Shown: in pieces, positions 50,499 to 58,955 of the stretch
Position numbering within the stretch: the first letter of the stretch is position 1
Layout of the letters: every line of letters begins with the position of its first letter
Origin: Chromatocurvus halotolerans
GTDB lineage: Bacteria; Pseudomonadota; Gammaproteobacteria; Pseudomonadales; Halieaceae
Assembly (NCBI RefSeq): GCF_004340525.1
Contig: NZ_SLWX01000003.1
Coordinates: 326,206 to 390,205 of the forward strand
Direction of reading: 5' to 3'
Length of the DNA: 64,000 nucleotides
Translations under genes and position numbers: made by a program
Notes under the pieces: generated by a model
Databases searched by the model: none
The model's input: only the letters and a program-made list of their open reading frames with translations
Told to the model about the DNA's origin: nothing

Positions 50499-51206
50499 GT
50501 GCAGGAACAGCTCAGCCTTCTTGATCTTGTGATCAACGCCAGTTTTGTGGTGCAGCTCGTGATGCTGCTGCTGCTGATGGCCTCCGTGATTTCCTGGTAC
50601 ATGATTGTCCAGCGGGTGATTTATTTCCGCAATTCCCGCGACGATATGCTGGCGTTTGAAGAGCAGTTCTGGTCCGGCATTGACCTTGCCGAACTCTACC
50701 GGGAGGGCAACGAGCGGGCCAGCGAGGGCGGTGTCATTCTGGGGATGGAGAGTATTTTTCGCTCCGGTTTCAAGGAGTTTTCCCGCCTTGCGCAGCAGTC
50801 CGACATGGACGCCGAGGCCGTGGTCGAGGGTGCACGCCGCGCCATGCGCGTCGCCACCCTGCGCGAGGAGGAGCGTCTGGAGCAGAACCTGCCATTCCTC
50901 GCCTCTGTCGGGTCAACCAGCCCCTACATTGGGCTGTTCGGCACGGTATGGGGCATCATGCATTCGTTCCGTGGCCTGGCGAACGCGACTCAGGCGACCC
51001 TCGCCACCGTTGCACCGGGCATCTCCGAGGCCCTGATTGCGACCGCAATGGGCCTGTTTGCAGCCATTCCCGCAGTCATGGCCTACAATCGCTTTGCTGC
51101 GCGTGTGGATGTCTTCGAGAATCGCTACGATACTTTTGTCGACGAATTCTCCAGCATTCTTTACCGGCAGGCCTATGCCCTGCGCTCGCGCAACCGCAAG
51201 AGCTGA
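50499..51206 (+). CDS. tolQ: Tol-Pal proton channel subunit TolQ
   Basis: A 235-residue inner-membrane protein of the ExbB/TolQ/MotA family with three membrane helices (about 20-40, 135-157 and 168-190). LLFGTVWGIMHSF-like sequence (YIGLFGTVWGIMHSFRGL) and GISEALIATAMGLFAAIPAV are the conserved channel helices. With TolR it uses the proton gradient to drive TolA. The start is GTG 50499, preceded by ACGGAGA. Confidence 0.96.
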   Translation: MQEQLSLLDLVINASFVVQLVMLLLLMASVISWYMIVQRVIYFRNSRDDMLAFEEQFWSGIDLAELYREGNERASEGGVILGMESIFRSGFKEFSRLAQQSDMDAEAVVEGARRAMRVATLREEERLEQNLPFLASVGSTSPYIGLFGTVWGIMHSFRGLANATQATLATVAPGISEALIATAMGLFAAIPAVMAYNRFAARVDVFENRYDTFVDEFSSILYRQAYALRSRNRKS

Positions 51207-51212
51207 GCCGAA

Positions 51213-51635
51213 ATGGGACGCAGCCGCAACAAGCACCGACCGATGGCCGAGATCAACGTCGTACCTTATATTGATGTCATGCTCGTGCTGCTGATCATTT
51301 TCATGGTGACGGCGCCGATGCTCATGCAGGGTGTCAAGGTGGATCTGCCGGAAGCCCGCACCGAGCCCGTTGACAATCAGGACAGCGAGCCGCTCATTGT
51401 GTCTGTCAATCAGTCCGGGCAGCTGTTTCTGAATCTGGGTGCCCAGGAGGACCTGCCGCTGTCCCTGGCTACCGTCAAGCAGCGGGTGGGCGCGGTGATG
51501 CAGCGCAATCCGGGCAAGCCGGTTCTCGTCTGGGGAGATCGTGCGGTGGCCTACGGCGAAGTGGTGACGCTGATGGCGGCGCTGCAGGAAGCGGGCGCGC
51601 CCAGCGTCGGCCTGGTTACCGACGATCCGAAATGA
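51213..51635 (+). CDS. tolR: Tol-Pal proton channel subunit TolR
   Basis: A 140-residue ExbD/TolR protein with a single membrane helix (about 17-38) carrying the proton-conducting Asp in NVVPYIDVMLVLLIIFMV-type sequence, and a periplasmic domain that can bind peptidoglycan. Six bases after tolQ; overlaps tolA by four bases. Confidence 0.95.
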   Translation: MGRSRNKHRPMAEINVVPYIDVMLVLLIIFMVTAPMLMQGVKVDLPEARTEPVDNQDSEPLIVSVNQSGQLFLNLGAQEDLPLSLATVKQRVGAVMQRNPGKPVLVWGDRAVAYGEVVTLMAALQEAGAPSVGLVTDDPK

Positions 51636-52405
51636 ACCTGAGCGTGCTCACCGATTATCTCCCGGACTGGCTGGCGCCTTCGGTGGCGACATTCTGCCTG
51701 CACCTTCTGGTGGTATTCCTTCTGCTGTCGCGCTGGGAAAGCAGCGATAGTGACCGGGTGATACAGGCGCGCAAGATCACGCCGGAAATCATCAATGCCA
51801 AGCTGGTGTCGATCGATGAATTCCGCGCGAAGCCCGCGCCGAAGGCACCGCCAAAGCAGCCGGCAAGGACGCAGCCTGCTGCGCCCAAAAAGCAGGCTGC
51901 GCCGTCGAAACCTGCTCCCGCCCCGCAAAGCAAGCCCGCGGCACAGAAGAAACCGGCAGAAACGCGCCGCAGCGAACCGGCTGCGGCCCCTGCAAAGGAA
52001 CCGGAGCCCCAGCTGGACGCCAACGCGCTGGCCGAGCTGTCGCGTCGACAGCTGTCCGAGTCAATGGCGGCGGAGTCCGCGGCGGAGGTCGCGGTTACCG
52101 CGGAGGAGATGGCCGCGAGCTACGCGGCGCTGATTCAGCGTGCGGTCATCGGCTACTGGAGCCGGCCACCCAGTGCTCGCAACGGCATGGAAGTGCTGCT
52201 GTCTGTGCAGCTGATTCCCAGCGGTGACGTCATCAGCGTCAGCGTGGTAAAAAGCAGTGGCAACGCCGCGTTTGACCGTTCGGCGATAAACGCGGTGGAG
52301 CGCGCGGGAAGTTTCCCGGAATTGAAGAACCTGCCCATCAGGGAATTCGAAAAAAGCTTCAGGCGCTTTCGCCTGCTGTTCAGACCAGAGGATTTACGCT
52401 ACTGA
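51632..52405 (+). CDS. tolA: Tol-Pal energy-transducing protein TolA
   Basis: A 257-residue protein: one N-terminal membrane helix (about residues 15-35), a periplasmic A/K/P-rich linker (about 65-130), and a C-terminal TonB/TolA domain (VIGYWSRPPSARNG ... VVKSSGNAAFDRSAINAVER) that binds TolB and Pal. The linker is much shorter than that of E. coli TolA (421 residues), limiting reach across the periplasm. Overlaps tolB by one base. Confidence 0.93.
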   Translation: MNLSVLTDYLPDWLAPSVATFCLHLLVVFLLLSRWESSDSDRVIQARKITPEIINAKLVSIDEFRAKPAPKAPPKQPARTQPAAPKKQAAPSKPAPAPQSKPAAQKKPAETRRSEPAAAPAKEPEPQLDANALAELSRRQLSESMAAESAAEVAVTAEEMAASYAALIQRAVIGYWSRPPSARNGMEVLLSVQLIPSGDVISVSVVKSSGNAAFDRSAINAVERAGSFPELKNLPIREFEKSFRRFRLLFRPEDLRY

Positions 52406-53700
52406 TGACAACGCTCGCCCGAATTCTCCTTTTTGCGACACTCATGGTGTCTGCTGTCTCTGCTCGCGCCCAGCTGGTGATCGAGATTACCCAGGGTATG
52501 GACGACCCTACCGCCATTGCGGTGGTTCCCTTTGCCACTGAGGGAGCGGGGATCGCGCCAGCAGATATCGCAGAAATCGTTGCGGATGACCTGCGCCGCA
52601 GCGGTCAGTTCTCGCCGGTGCGGCGCGACAATATGCTGAGTTACCCCTCGACCGCTGACGACGTCTATTTTCGAGACTGGCGGGCGATTGACACGGAATA
52701 TGTGCTGATTGGCCGCGTGACTCCGGGCGAGCGCCTGCGGGTGGATTACGAGCTGTTTGATGTGAATCGCGAGCGCAGCGTGCTTTCCGGCTCACAGTCC
52801 GACGCCTCCGGTGAGGCGCGCATGCTGGCGCATCGCGTGAGCGATGCGGTCTACGAACACATTACGGGCATTCCGGGGGCCTTCGCGACACGGCTTCTCT
52901 ATGTTTCCGTGGAGCGTAATCTTCAGGGCAAGGACTACTACCGCCTCACCCTCTCGGATGCTGATGGTGCCCGGCCGATTGTGCTGCTGGAGTCCCGCGA
53001 GCCGATCATGGCGCCGAGCTGGGCGCCGGATGGTCGGGAAATTGCCTACGTGTCGTTCGAAACGGGTCGCCCGGCCATTTTCCGGCAGGAGCTGCGGTCC
53101 GGCGCGCGGGAGCAGCTGACCAATTTCCGTGGCCTGAACAGTTCCCCGGCGTGGTCACCGGACGGCAATACCGTGGCCATGGTGCTGTCGAAAGACGGTA
53201 GCCCGGACATTTACCTCATGGACATGGCCAGCCGCAGTCTGAACCGAATCACGCGGCACTACGCGATCGATACCGAGCCGACCTGGATGCCGGACGGCAA
53301 GTCAATCCTGTTTACCTCGGACCGGGGTGGGCGTCCGCAGATTTATCGCTATCATCTGCAGACCGGAATCACCGATCGCGTGACCTTTGAAGGCAATTAC
53401 AATGCGCGGGCACGCATCGCCCAGGATGGCCGCAATATGGTGCTCGTGCATCAGCGTGACGGCCAGTACCACATTGCCATTCACGACCTTGTGACGGACC
53501 GCCTGCAGGTGCTTACCAGCACCGATCTTGACGAAAGTCCCAGTATCGCCCCTAATGGCTCTATGGTATTGTATGCAACGAAATCCGGGGATCGCGGAAT
53601 CCTGTCGGCAGTGTCTGTGGATGGCGGCGTCAAGTTCAATCTGCCTGCCCGAAGCGGCGACGTCCGGGAGCCCGCCTGGTCACCCTACCTGATGCCTTGA
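52405..53700 (+). CDS. tolB: Tol-Pal periplasmic protein TolB
   Basis: A 431-residue protein (E. coli 430) with a signal peptide ending SARAQ, an N-terminal anticodon-like domain and a six-bladed beta-propeller in which each blade has an S-W-x-P-D-G type repeat (SWAPDGREIAYVS, AWSPDGNTVAM, TWMPDGKSILF). It binds Pal and is released by TolA during cell division. Confidence 0.96.
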   Translation: MTTLARILLFATLMVSAVSARAQLVIEITQGMDDPTAIAVVPFATEGAGIAPADIAEIVADDLRRSGQFSPVRRDNMLSYPSTADDVYFRDWRAIDTEYVLIGRVTPGERLRVDYELFDVNRERSVLSGSQSDASGEARMLAHRVSDAVYEHITGIPGAFATRLLYVSVERNLQGKDYYRLTLSDADGARPIVLLESREPIMAPSWAPDGREIAYVSFETGRPAIFRQELRSGAREQLTNFRGLNSSPAWSPDGNTVAMVLSKDGSPDIYLMDMASRSLNRITRHYAIDTEPTWMPDGKSILFTSDRGGRPQIYRYHLQTGITDRVTFEGNYNARARIAQDGRNMVLVHQRDGQYHIAIHDLVTDRLQVLTSTDLDESPSIAPNGSMVLYATKSGDRGILSAVSVDGGVKFNLPARSGDVREPAWSPYLMP

Positions 53701-53756
53701 AGGTGCGGCGGACATACGCCGTTAACATGACGACACACACGTTAAGGAAGCACGCT

Positions 53757-54317
53757 ATGAAAGATCTGCCAGTTGCCGGTAAGGCGCTCACACTGCTGTT
53801 TACCGCTGCGTTTCTGGTGGCTTGTTCGGGCACGGATACGCAGCAGCAGGAAGAGGCTGCTGCGGCTGCAGCCGCGGCAGAAGCTGCAGCAGCCCAGCAG
53901 GCTCGCGAGGCTGAGCAGGCGGCCGCACGGGAGGCCGCTGCGGCGCGCGAGGCCGCAGCAGAAGAGCGTCGTCTCGAGCAGGCTGTTGCCGCTGCAGGAT
54001 CCACGTTCTATTTTGACTTCGACAGCTCGACCCTGACAACCGAGGCGCGACAGGCGCTTGATGCGCACATTGCGCTGTTGCGGACCAATGATCGCAACGT
54101 ACGCCTTGACGGTCACACCGACGAGCGCGGTACCCGCGATTACAACATGGCGCTGGGTGAGCGCAGGGCGAACTCCGTACGCGACTACATGGTCGTCAAC
54201 GGCATAGCCAGCTACCGCATCGAAACCGTCAGTTACGGTGAAGAGCAGCCCGTCGCGTACGGCTCTGGCGAGGAGAACTGGTCCCAGAACCGTCGCGTGG
54301 AACTCTCGCGTCAGTAA
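53757..54317 (+). CDS. pal: Peptidoglycan-associated lipoprotein Pal
   Basis: A 186-residue outer-membrane lipoprotein. Lipobox LVAC lies near residue 22; then comes an unusual alanine/glutamate/arginine-rich stretch (about residues 30-80), probably one long helix; the OmpA-like domain (FYFDFDSSTL ... HTDERGTRDYNMALGERRA) binds diaminopimelate in peptidoglycan. ATG 53757 has AAGGAAG upstream; an upstream in-frame start at 53697 lacks support. Confidence 0.95.
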   Translation: MKDLPVAGKALTLLFTAAFLVACSGTDTQQQEEAAAAAAAAEAAAAQQAREAEQAAAREAAAAREAAAEERRLEQAVAAAGSTFYFDFDSSTLTTEARQALDAHIALLRTNDRNVRLDGHTDERGTRDYNMALGERRANSVRDYMVVNGIASYRIETVSYGEEQPVAYGSGEENWSQNRRVELSRQ

Positions 54318-54327
54318 AGCGGCGAGT

Positions 54328-55218
54328 ATGAGTTTCAGGCGAATATTCGTGCGTGCAGCCGGGCTGACCCTTGTGGTCGGCCCGGCCTCGTTTGGGCTTC
54401 TGGCGCAGGATTACATTGACGTGGAGGCGGAACGCGAGCGCGCCCGACAGTCCGGTGGCTCCGTGGAGCAGCCACAGGTGTCCACACAAAGACCATTGGC
54501 GCCGTCTGAGGGGGCTCGCAGCTACGGCCTCGACCGCCAGCCGGCAGAAACGGTCTATCGCCCTCTCGCGACGGATGCCAATCAGGGGAGCCAGCAGAAT
54601 GTTGGCGATCTGTTCGTTCAGGTGCAGGAGCTTCAGCAGGAAGTGATGCGGCTCAACGGTGTGGTCGAGCAGCAGGCCAACGACATCCGCGTCCTCAAGG
54701 AACAGAGCCTCGAGCGCTACATGGATCTCGACCGGCGTCTGGCGGGCGGCAGTGCCCGGGTCCCGGCGCCCGTTCGGGATGCCGGCAGTGGTCAGGCTAA
54801 CACGCCGCCATCGAACGGACGCGTGAGCGCCGAGCAGCCGGGTGAGGGTGATGCGTACCGCGCGGCGTATGCATTGGTGCGCAGTCAGGAGTTTGATGAG
54901 GCTGTGACATCCTTCAAGCAGTTTCTCGATCGCTATCCGGACGGCCGCTATGCACCCAACGCGCACTACTGGCTGGGAGAGCTGTATCTCGTGGTGAAAC
55001 CGGCTGCGCCGGAGCTTGCTCGCCAGTCCTTTACCCTGCTGCTGGACGAATACCCGCAGAACGCCAAGGTGCCTGACGCCATGTACAAGCTCGGGCAGGT
55101 GCATTATGTCAAAGGCAATCGCGACAAGGCGAGAGAGTATCTCGATCGCGTTATTCGCGAGCACGGCGATTCCGCGGCTGCTAATCTGGCCCGGGAATTT
55201 ATCGACCAGAACCTGTAG
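54328..55218 (+). CDS. cpoB: Tol-Pal system coordinator CpoB (YbgF)
   Basis: A 296-residue periplasmic protein: signal peptide (ending LLAQD), a helical coiled-coil segment (about 95-135, FVQVQELQQEVMRLNGVVEQ), and C-terminal TPR repeats (AYRAAYALVRSQEFDEAV, YWLGELYLV, MYKLGQVHYV). It links Tol-Pal constriction to PBP1B in E. coli. Last gene of the tol-pal operon, eleven bases after pal. Confidence 0.94.
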   Translation: MSFRRIFVRAAGLTLVVGPASFGLLAQDYIDVEAERERARQSGGSVEQPQVSTQRPLAPSEGARSYGLDRQPAETVYRPLATDANQGSQQNVGDLFVQVQELQQEVMRLNGVVEQQANDIRVLKEQSLERYMDLDRRLAGGSARVPAPVRDAGSGQANTPPSNGRVSAEQPGEGDAYRAAYALVRSQEFDEAVTSFKQFLDRYPDGRYAPNAHYWLGELYLVVKPAAPELARQSFTLLLDEYPQNAKVPDAMYKLGQVHYVKGNRDKAREYLDRVIREHGDSAAANLAREFIDQNL

Positions 55219-55224
55219 GCCGGG

Positions 55225-55902
55225 GTGGCTCACGTGAACACCGCCGTGCACCAGAGCGCGACAGTCCTGCGCATCACCGAGATTTTCTATTCCCTGCAAG
55301 GCGAAGCGCGCACGGTAGGTCGCCCGACCGTGTTCGTTCGCCTCACCGGTTGCCCTTTGCGCTGCGTCTACTGCGATACCGCCTACGCCTTCACGGGCGG
55401 CACCATGATGGCTCTCACGCAGGTGATATCCGAGGTCGCTGCATACCAGCCGCGTTACGTCACCGTGACCGGCGGTGAGCCTCTGGCCCAGCCCGCCTGT
55501 CTGCCTTTGCTGTCGGCGCTGTGTGATGCCGGCTACGAGGTATCGCTTGAGACCAGTGGCGCTCTCCCCGTCCAGGCAGTGGACCCGCGGGTGGTCAAGG
55601 TTCTTGATCTGAAGACGCCGGCGTCGGGAGAGGCACACCGGAATGATTACCGTAATGTGTCATGTCTGGCACCCCATGATCAGGTAAAGTTTGTGGTCTG
55701 TGATCGTGAGGATTACGAGTGGGCCCGCTTCAAGCTGGATGAATATTCCCTCGCAGACCGTGTCGGTGACGTACTGCTGTCACCGAGCCACGAACAGTTG
55801 GCGCCGCGCGAGCTGGCGGAATGGATTCTGGCCGACAACCTTCCCGTACGCCTGCAGCTGCAGCTGCACAAGCTGCTCTGGAACGACGAGCCCGGACACT
55901 GA
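55225..55902 (+). CDS. queE: 7-carboxy-7-deazaguanine synthase
   Basis: A 225-residue radical-SAM enzyme with the C-x3-C-x2-C cluster motif (CPLRCVYC) near residue 44 and VTGGEPL for SAM binding. It makes CDG from carboxytetrahydropterin in queuosine synthesis. The start is GTG 55225, six bases after cpoB; its stop shares one base with the queC start. Confidence 0.95.
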   Translation: MAHVNTAVHQSATVLRITEIFYSLQGEARTVGRPTVFVRLTGCPLRCVYCDTAYAFTGGTMMALTQVISEVAAYQPRYVTVTGGEPLAQPACLPLLSALCDAGYEVSLETSGALPVQAVDPRVVKVLDLKTPASGEAHRNDYRNVSCLAPHDQVKFVVCDREDYEWARFKLDEYSLADRVGDVLLSPSHEQLAPRELAEWILADNLPVRLQLQLHKLLWNDEPGH

Positions 55903-56591
55903 TGTCTGACGACGCGCGCAGGGCGGTGATTCTCAGCTCCGGTGGCCTCGATTCCACCACCGTGCTTGCCATGGCGCGTAGCGAGGGCTATCGGTGCTAT
56001 ACCCTCAGCTTCGATTACGGCCAGCGTCACCGGGCAGAACTGCTGGCGGCAAAGCGGGTCTCCGAGGCCTTCAGCGATGTCGAGCACAAGGTGGTCACTC
56101 TGGATCTGGGGAGCATTGGCGGTTCGGCGCTCACGGATACCGCCATTGACGTTCCGGAGGAGGAGACGCAGGGTATCCCGGTTACCTATGTGCCGGCGCG
56201 TAATACGGTATTTCTGGCCATTGCGCTGGGCTGGGCCGAGGTCCTTGGTGCAGGGGATATCTTTATCGGTGTCAATGCGGTCGACTACTCGGGCTACCCG
56301 GACTGCCGTCCTGCATTTATCAACGCCTTCGAGCGCCTTGCAAACGTGGCGACCCGCGCAGGCGTGGAGGGTGGCGGTATCCGCATTCACGCGCCGCTGC
56401 TTGACCTCGGCAAGGACGCCATTATTCAGCGAGGCCTGGCGCTGCACGTGGACTACGCGCTGACCGTGTCATGTTACCAGGCCACAGATGCGGGCGAAGC
56501 CTGTGGTCGCTGCGAGAGCTGCCGCCTGCGACGGCAGGGATTTGAGGCCGCGGGCATGCCGGACCCGACGCGTTATCGCACGAATGATTGA
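55902..56591 (+). CDS. queC: 7-cyano-7-deazaguanine synthase
   Basis: A 229-residue ATP-pyrophosphatase-fold enzyme. SSGGLDST near residue 12 is the PP-loop; the zinc site is C-x8-C-x2-C-x2-C (SCYQ ... CGRCESC) near the end. It converts CDG, the QueE product, to preQ0. Coupled to queE by a one-base overlap. Confidence 0.96.
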   Translation: MSDDARRAVILSSGGLDSTTVLAMARSEGYRCYTLSFDYGQRHRAELLAAKRVSEAFSDVEHKVVTLDLGSIGGSALTDTAIDVPEEETQGIPVTYVPARNTVFLAIALGWAEVLGAGDIFIGVNAVDYSGYPDCRPAFINAFERLANVATRAGVEGGGIRIHAPLLDLGKDAIIQRGLALHVDYALTVSCYQATDAGEACGRCESCRLRRQGFEAAGMPDPTRYRTND

Positions 56592-56606
56592 CTGCGTAAA
56601 AAGTGC

Positions 56607-56634
56607 TTGAAGTTTCTCTGCCGATCAGTACCAT
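56607..56634 (+). promoter_or_regulatory. Possible promoter of tRNA-Lys
   Basis: TTGAAG (56607-56612) and TACCAT (56629-56634) with a 16-base spacer, followed by a GC-rich discriminator (ACGCGC) typical of stable-RNA promoters. It ends about 50 bases before the tRNA. Confidence 0.4.
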
Positions 56635-56685
56635 ACGCGCTTCTCTCGCAGCGCATGTTCATGCGTTGTCGCCCGCCAAGTTTCC

Positions 56686-56761
56686 GGGCCGTTAGCTCAG
56701 TTGGTAGAGCAGTTGGCTTTTAACCAATTGGTCGCTGGTTCGAATCCAGCACGGCCCACCA
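56686..56761 (+). tRNA. tRNA-Lys (anticodon TTT); probable island attachment site
   Basis: A complete 76-base cloverleaf with acceptor GGGCCGT/ACGGCCC, D-arm TAGCTCAGTTGGTAGAGC, anticodon loop CTTTTAA, T-arm GGTTCGAATCC and an encoded CCA. It is nearly identical to E. coli tRNA-Lys. A tyrosine recombinase gene begins 25 bases downstream facing the tRNA, so the 3' end is likely the attB core. Confidence 0.97.
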
Positions 56762-56785
56762 TTTTTCCCTTTTTCTATCAATTGC

Positions 56786-57880
56786 TTAGCGCGCTGCCGC
56801 GCTCGGCGTCCGGTGCTTCAGCACGACCAGTGCCGGAGTTTTGCCGGACTTTCCTTCGCACACCCTGTTTGCTGCCTCGATGAGTTCCTCCAACTCCGGC
56901 GCAGAGTAATGTGTGGTGATATCGCCGTTCCTGTGGCCAAGCAATATTTTCCGGGTTTCCAATGGCACCCCGGCTGCGCGTAAGCGACGGCCGAAAGTGT
57001 GTTTCAGGTCGTGAACACGGATGGGCATATTCAACTTGCGCCGGACCGACTTCCAGCCATTGTTGTTGATGCTCCGCACCGGACGACCGTAGTAAGTAAA
57101 GACGCGCTCAGCGTGTTGCCCACGCACGCCTTCAATCACTGACTTAGCCACCCGATTCAAGACCACCAATCGATCCTCCCGATTCTTGACCTTTTCTCCC
57201 GGAATGAGAAACACCGAGGTGTCCAGCTCCGGCACGTCAATTTCCCAATCCCAGCGCAAGCTGCAGACTTCGCCATCCCGGCACCCGGTATTCACCTTGA
57301 ACTGACACATCCTGCTCAGGTGATCCGGCAACGCTCTGAACAAGCGGTGTTGCTCCTCCCAACTGAGCGGGTAGGGGCGCCTGGCATCGTGCAGCGGTAG
57401 CAACTGAATCAGTGGTGCCGACTCCAGCCAGGTCAAACCGTGCTCATCGCGCCACAGGCGGGCACTCAGGTTCAGCACCCTGCGCACTGTTGCCAGTGCG
57501 CCATTGACGGTCTTGTTTTTCTTGCCCTCCTTCTGTCTTCTATCTATGTACCCTTGCAGGGTTCCCATGTGTACCTGGTACAACGGCAAGTCGCCGATGT
57601 AAGGGTCCAGCTCTTTCAGATGGAAGGCGTAGGTGTGGATAGTAGCGAGGTGTGTGTTTTCTTCGAGAAAGCGCGTGGCTGCCTCGCGAAAAATGCGCAC
57701 CGGCCGTATACCGAACACTGATGCCTGCCTGATCTGCTCAATACGACGAGCCAACATCAGCTCTGCCGTTTTGAGTTCACTCGTTCCAGTGCTTTCTTGA
57801 ATGCGGTGGCCGAGGACCTGCTTGTCGATATGCCAGATCCCACCCCGATTCCGCAGCCCGGAGCTTCGATTGCGTCCCAT
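56786..57880 (-). CDS. Site-specific tyrosine recombinase (island integrase)
   Basis: A 364-residue phage-type integrase. The catalytic Arg lies in NTGCRDGEVCSLRW, then HDLKHTFGRRL (with Lys in the usual Arg position of H-x-x-R), LGHRNGDITTHYS with the late His and the nucleophile Tyr. The N-terminal MGRNRSSGLRNRGGIW and a SAM-like arm domain precede it. It points toward the adjacent tRNA-Lys, the classical layout of a tRNA-targeting integrase. Its first 124 bases overlap the excisionase-like gene in another frame. Confidence 0.92.
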   Translation of the reverse strand: MGRNRSSGLRNRGGIWHIDKQVLGHRIQESTGTSELKTAELMLARRIEQIRQASVFGIRPVRIFREAATRFLEENTHLATIHTYAFHLKELDPYIGDLPLYQVHMGTLQGYIDRRQKEGKKNKTVNGALATVRRVLNLSARLWRDEHGLTWLESAPLIQLLPLHDARRPYPLSWEEQHRLFRALPDHLSRMCQFKVNTGCRDGEVCSLRWDWEIDVPELDTSVFLIPGEKVKNREDRLVVLNRVAKSVIEGVRGQHAERVFTYYGRPVRSINNNGWKSVRRKLNMPIRVHDLKHTFGRRLRAAGVPLETRKILLGHRNGDITTHYSAPELEELIEAANRVCEGKSGKTPALVVLKHRTPSAAAR

Positions 57881-58092
57881 AAATCATCTCCTTGATTCAG
57901 TGCGGGACGCCCGTTGCACCGCCTATATTCGTTGACCCATGCATCCATTTCAAGGCGGTCGAAGGCGACGCCTTGCCGGCCGATGCGAAATTCGAGCAGG
58001 GTAGGGCGTACTTCCCGATTAAAGCGGTTACGGTCCATACCCAGATAGTTAGGGGCGTCTCGGAGTCGGATGAGGCGAGGCTGTATCGTCAT
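57757..58092 (-). CDS. Excisionase/AlpA-like HTH protein overlapping the integrase
   Basis: A 111-residue protein starting at ATG 58092. The first 70 residues (LIRLRDAPNYLGMDRNRFN ... AFDRLEMDAWVNEY) look like a MerR/AlpA-type winged helix found in excisionases; the tail (GSGISTSRSSATAFKKALER) resembles small proteins that precede this integrase type. It overlaps the second recombinase by four bases and the integrase by 124 bases, so it is translated within a three-gene unit. It probably directs excision. The call is by family resemblance. Confidence 0.75.
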   Translation of the reverse strand: MTIQPRLIRLRDAPNYLGMDRNRFNREVRPTLLEFRIGRQGVAFDRLEMDAWVNEYRRCNGRPALNQGDDLWDAIEAPGCGIGVGSGISTSRSSATAFKKALERVNSKRQS

Positions 58093-58955
58093 CTGCCCAG
58101 ATAGACCGCAGTGATCTGCTCTCTGACATGCCCCAGCTCCCGGCTTATAGCCAGTCGCGCCCGCAGGTCGATCTGCCGTTGCACCGAGGTTAAGGCCTCT
58201 TTGCCGGGGCCGCCCGCGTGGGGCGACGGCCAGCCGGTGATTTCCAGATACCGCTGCTGCGCATAGGCATGACGCAGGCCGTGCATTTTCGACAGGCCGG
58301 CGTTCGCTGTATGGCGTTCGTAGATTCGCAGCTGCTCGATATAGGACCGGCCCCGAGGGATCAAGGATCCCGTGCCTGCCAGTTGCTTGGCCTGTTCCAG
58401 CAGGGCGCGCTGCGCCTCGGTCCGGATAGGAACGGTGCGTTCCCGCCCGCCCTTGGTCCAGCTCGCTTTTAGTTGCAGGTGGTCGCCCCGGTCCGCCCAA
58501 CGCGGCTGCAGCTTGATCGCTTCTTCTCGTCTGAGCCCAAAGGCCCGCTGCAGGCGCAGGCTCATGCGCACGTTTTCATCCCGGACCCGAGCGAGCTGTG
58601 TTGCTTCAAGCTCCTTGGCTTTGCTCCCGGGCGTCACGAACTGGCGATCCGGGATTCCATAGGTCTCGTTGCTGCGAGCGACGACATTTGGCCGGTTGAC
58701 CTTCTCCGCCCACCAGCGCAGGCAGCTCATGCGGTTCTTGATCGTGCCCGGCGACAGATCCTGTCCCAGCCAGTGGTTTACCAGGGCCTGAACGTGTTTC
58801 TGTTTCAGGGACGTTGCCTTCAGCTGCCGGAAGCCCAGTTCATGTAGCTGGTTGGCGATGGCGCTCAACTGGCGCTCCCGACCCACGCGGGTTTCGAAGC
58901 TGCCTTCGTGGCTGTGCTTGCATAACATTTTCAGTTGGTAGTTCAGGTCTCGCAT
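58089..58955 (-). CDS. Second tyrosine recombinase, Integrase_1-like
   Basis: A 288-residue recombinase with catalytic residues Arg in AFGLRREEAIKL, H-x-L-R in HGLRHAYAQQRY, LGH in SRELGHVREQ, and the probable nucleophile Tyr in ITAVYLGR, four residues from the end. The N-terminal SAM-like domain (HEGSFETRVGRERQLSAIANQL) binds the core site. It is unlike the adjacent integrase in sequence and matches the short integrase-domain proteins of integrative elements. First gene of the recombinase-excisionase-integrase unit. Confidence 0.85.
   Translation of the reverse strand: MRDLNYQLKMLCKHSHEGSFETRVGRERQLSAIANQLHELGFRQLKATSLKQKHVQALVNHWLGQDLSPGTIKNRMSCLRWWAEKVNRPNVVARSNETYGIPDRQFVTPGSKAKELEATQLARVRDENVRMSLRLQRAFGLRREEAIKLQPRWADRGDHLQLKASWTKGGRERTVPIRTEAQRALLEQAKQLAGTGSLIPRGRSYIEQLRIYERHTANAGLSKMHGLRHAYAQQRYLEITGWPSPHAGGPGKEALTSVQRQIDLRARLAISRELGHVREQITAVYLGR

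Noticed and set aside
54229..55638. Minus-strand open frame of 469 codons opposite cpoB and queE
   Set aside because: Antisense shadow; codon-position pattern belongs to the plus-strand genes.
57757..58500. Longer upstream start for the excisionase-like gene
   Set aside because: The upstream part overlaps the second recombinase in another frame and is low-complexity; ATG 58092 gives a family-like N-terminus.
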